From positions 792,001-856,000 of the forward strand of contig JAOTOM010005138.1 of assembly GCA_034440615.1 (NCBI GenBank): 64,000 bases of DNA. Reading direction: 5' to 3'. Shown piece by piece: positions 62,241-64,000 of the stretch. The notes beneath the pieces were generated by a model. It searched no databases. It was given only the letters and a program-made list of their open reading frames with translations, and had not been told where the DNA came from. A program made the translations under genes and the position numbers. This DNA is from Ashinkailepas kermadecensis (lineage: Eukaryota; Arthropoda; Thecostraca; Neolepadidae). Positions within the stretch are counted from its first letter, which is position 1; every line of letters starts with the position of its first letter.

Positions 62241-63565
62241 CTGCCGCGCGGCACAGTCGGGTGCGCTTGTCAGCGGTCGGCACGGTGCGGTGTGTGTTGG
62301 CAAATGGTCAGGGATGTGGCTGAATGCACACGACAAGGGCGCACATCCAGTTCATTTCATACAGAATGAACTTCAATATGGGTATTGAGAGGAATTGCCA
62401 CGCTGACTGAGGACAAACAGTGTTGAGCGGATGTGGAGAATACTGCAGTCTGAACTTATCAGACTCAACTTTTGGCGGTGGGTCTCCAGTTAGCACCGGA
62501 GGGCACAGTTCAGCATTGGGAAAACTGCCCCTACAAAGGCATACACAATGACGTCCGTGTGGAAGGTCGAACTCGGTAGAGTTCGACACGTTCGTGTAAG
62601 GCGAGAAACAACACAAGCAAGCGCATCCGTGGCAGGCGACAGCCGGAGCAATGAAGCGTGTTTGCGGGAGAAAAACAAATCGGCAACAGCTTCCACCAAG
62701 GTTACATCATTACTCCAGATACATAGTTGATCTTCAGTATTGTGTCACGCGACCTGTTGGGCTGTTACAGGCTGTGGGTTCCTAAATGATTATGTACATC
62801 AAACCTGATTCACTTAGCATACTCCTATGGTGGTAAGTTGGCATGGACTATTGATTGCGTCATTGAAAGCATTGGCAAACTAAGTACGCCCCGAATGACG
62901 CTATTGTTACGGCCATACAATGGTTCTTCTGAATATATTAGCGATGCAGGCGTGTCCAGATAAATTGAAGACATATTCCAAAGGTCCAAAAAAGCTACTG
63001 AAATATCAACCGCAATCACAATTTGAATTAGATTCGTCATCGCGCTGGCCGATTTCCTAGACTGAGTTGCACCGATTAACCGGAAAAGCCTGCCTTGTCA
63101 GGACATTATGTCGAAATTAGAATATCAGATTTACATTTCCCTATACTGATGATCCGAAACTAGCCAAAGTACTTCTTCCAAATATGTCCTACTAATTGTA
63201 CCCTGCTAAAGGTGTCTTCAGGGAAGGTTTGTGAAAACGGTTTTTAAAACTTAGCTAAGATAATGCTCAAATACCTGACTTATCAGAGCGATCTTGGCAC
63301 AAGTCTGCGAGTACTTCAGAAAATACAATTGACTTCGGTCATCAGGTTTTAGAACACTGTCGCATTGTCATGGCTGGAGATCCTGGGTGGGTTGGGGTGG
63401 GGGGGGGGGGCTCTGGACAACCCCTGGTTTGCTACCATACTAAAGTTAAGTCGTCATTTTCCCTATTCAATCTGAAAATACGTCTTGAAAATATATGCCT
63501 GGACTCCCTCTGGCCAAGGTCTATCGAGTCAGGTTGGACAATAGCGTCAGCTGCTGGGGTGTCGT
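62241..63565. other. No exon recognised; probably intron or 5' flank of the CCDC180-like gene
   Basis: AT-rich unique sequence with a G run near 63400-63410. Short frames show no helical coiled-coil pattern with good splice sites. Confidence 0.45.
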
Positions 63566-63571
63566 TCAGCT

Positions 63572-64000
63572 ACATATATGACGCGTGTGGCGAGTATGAT
63601 CGATATCAGTTTTTATCTGTGCGCGCACCAATTGAATGAACCAATTACAGTTCAGAATTTTTGTGACAATAACGAAATAGTTTTCGCCAAAGCGCCTTCG
63701 AAATCCATCGATCAAACGGCGAGTTTGCTTCAGGCAAATTTAACTTATATAATTATATACTTATATACTAATAACTTCCGGTTGAAAACGATATAGGGCG
63801 CAAGCGCTGTCACGACAGCCAAGCTCCCGTGGGAGGGATTTGATGTGTGAATATAAATACAGTTGTGTTGTATAGAGTTGCATTTCACGAAAGCTATTCT
63901 TTCTATTGTCAAAACAGTTATGTACTGTAATTGGTGAACTTGGCGCGCGCACAGATAAAAACTGATACAGGTCACAATAGCCGCAAGCGTCATATATATA
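63572..64000. mobile_element. Non-autonomous DNA element with ~115-bp inverted repeats (cut by window edge)
   Basis: The left arm (about 63573-63695) and the reverse complement of the right arm (about 63885-64000) align along their whole length. They share ATATATGACGC at the outer end, ATCAGTTTTTATCTGTGCGC in the middle, CCAATTACAGT, TTTGACAATA and AGTTTTCG or AGCTTTCG inside. The internal 190 bp has no coding capacity. TATA-rich outer ends suggest insertion at a TA target, but the right border is at the window end, so the duplication cannot be checked. Confidence 0.75.

Overview
The window is nuclear DNA from an animal, most likely an arthropod and plausibly a crustacean. Three things point that way: spliced genes with GT-AG introns, tRNA-derived SINEs and non-LTR retrotransposon remnants, and a Hamlet/MECOM-type zinc-finger exon. 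There is no sign of bacterial organisation (no operons, no Shine-Dalgarno sites). The species cannot be fixed from sequence alone. Most long open frames are artefacts of GC-rich, stop-free tandem repeats.

Positions 1-35,975 (GC-rich): no protein-coding exon that I can support. It is an unusually dense collection of unrelated minisatellites with units of 9-71 bp. It also holds several tRNA-derived SINEs (two with clear target-site duplications), one decayed reverse-transcriptase fragment near 29.2 kb, G-rich tracts, and a cluster of four CACGTG boxes near 27.4 kb. Part of it is probably intron or 5' regulatory DNA of the gene that follows.

Positions 35,976-38,540 (+): the 3'-terminal coding exon of a PRDM3/PRDM16-family transcription regulator (Hamlet in insects). 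It carries a CtBP-type PLDLT motif, a Pro/Ser-rich middle and the three C-terminal C2H2 fingers, followed by a 3' UTR with a plausible poly(A) signal. The PR-domain and N-terminal finger exons are not recognisable in the window.

Positions 38,541-47,940: a 69-bp minisatellite, another SINE, small inverted-repeat elements, a 5'-truncated LINE with an RNase H domain, and a possible hAT-like fragment. No host gene was seen.

Positions 47,948-62,240 (-): eight exons of one large coiled-coil gene, transcribed leftwards and probably CCDC180-like (sperm/cilium associated). All eight have GT-AG borders and mutually consistent reading phases. The last exon is 2.3 kb long and intronless. Introns contain very long simple repeats, (AT)n and about 630 bp of polypurine (GA)n. 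At two exons a minisatellite starts at the splice donor and has copied that donor many times.

Positions 62,241-64,000: no recognised exon. An element with long inverted repeats runs into the right edge. The two host genes are convergent (tail to tail), separated by about 9.4 kb of repeat-rich DNA, and I see no functional link between them.
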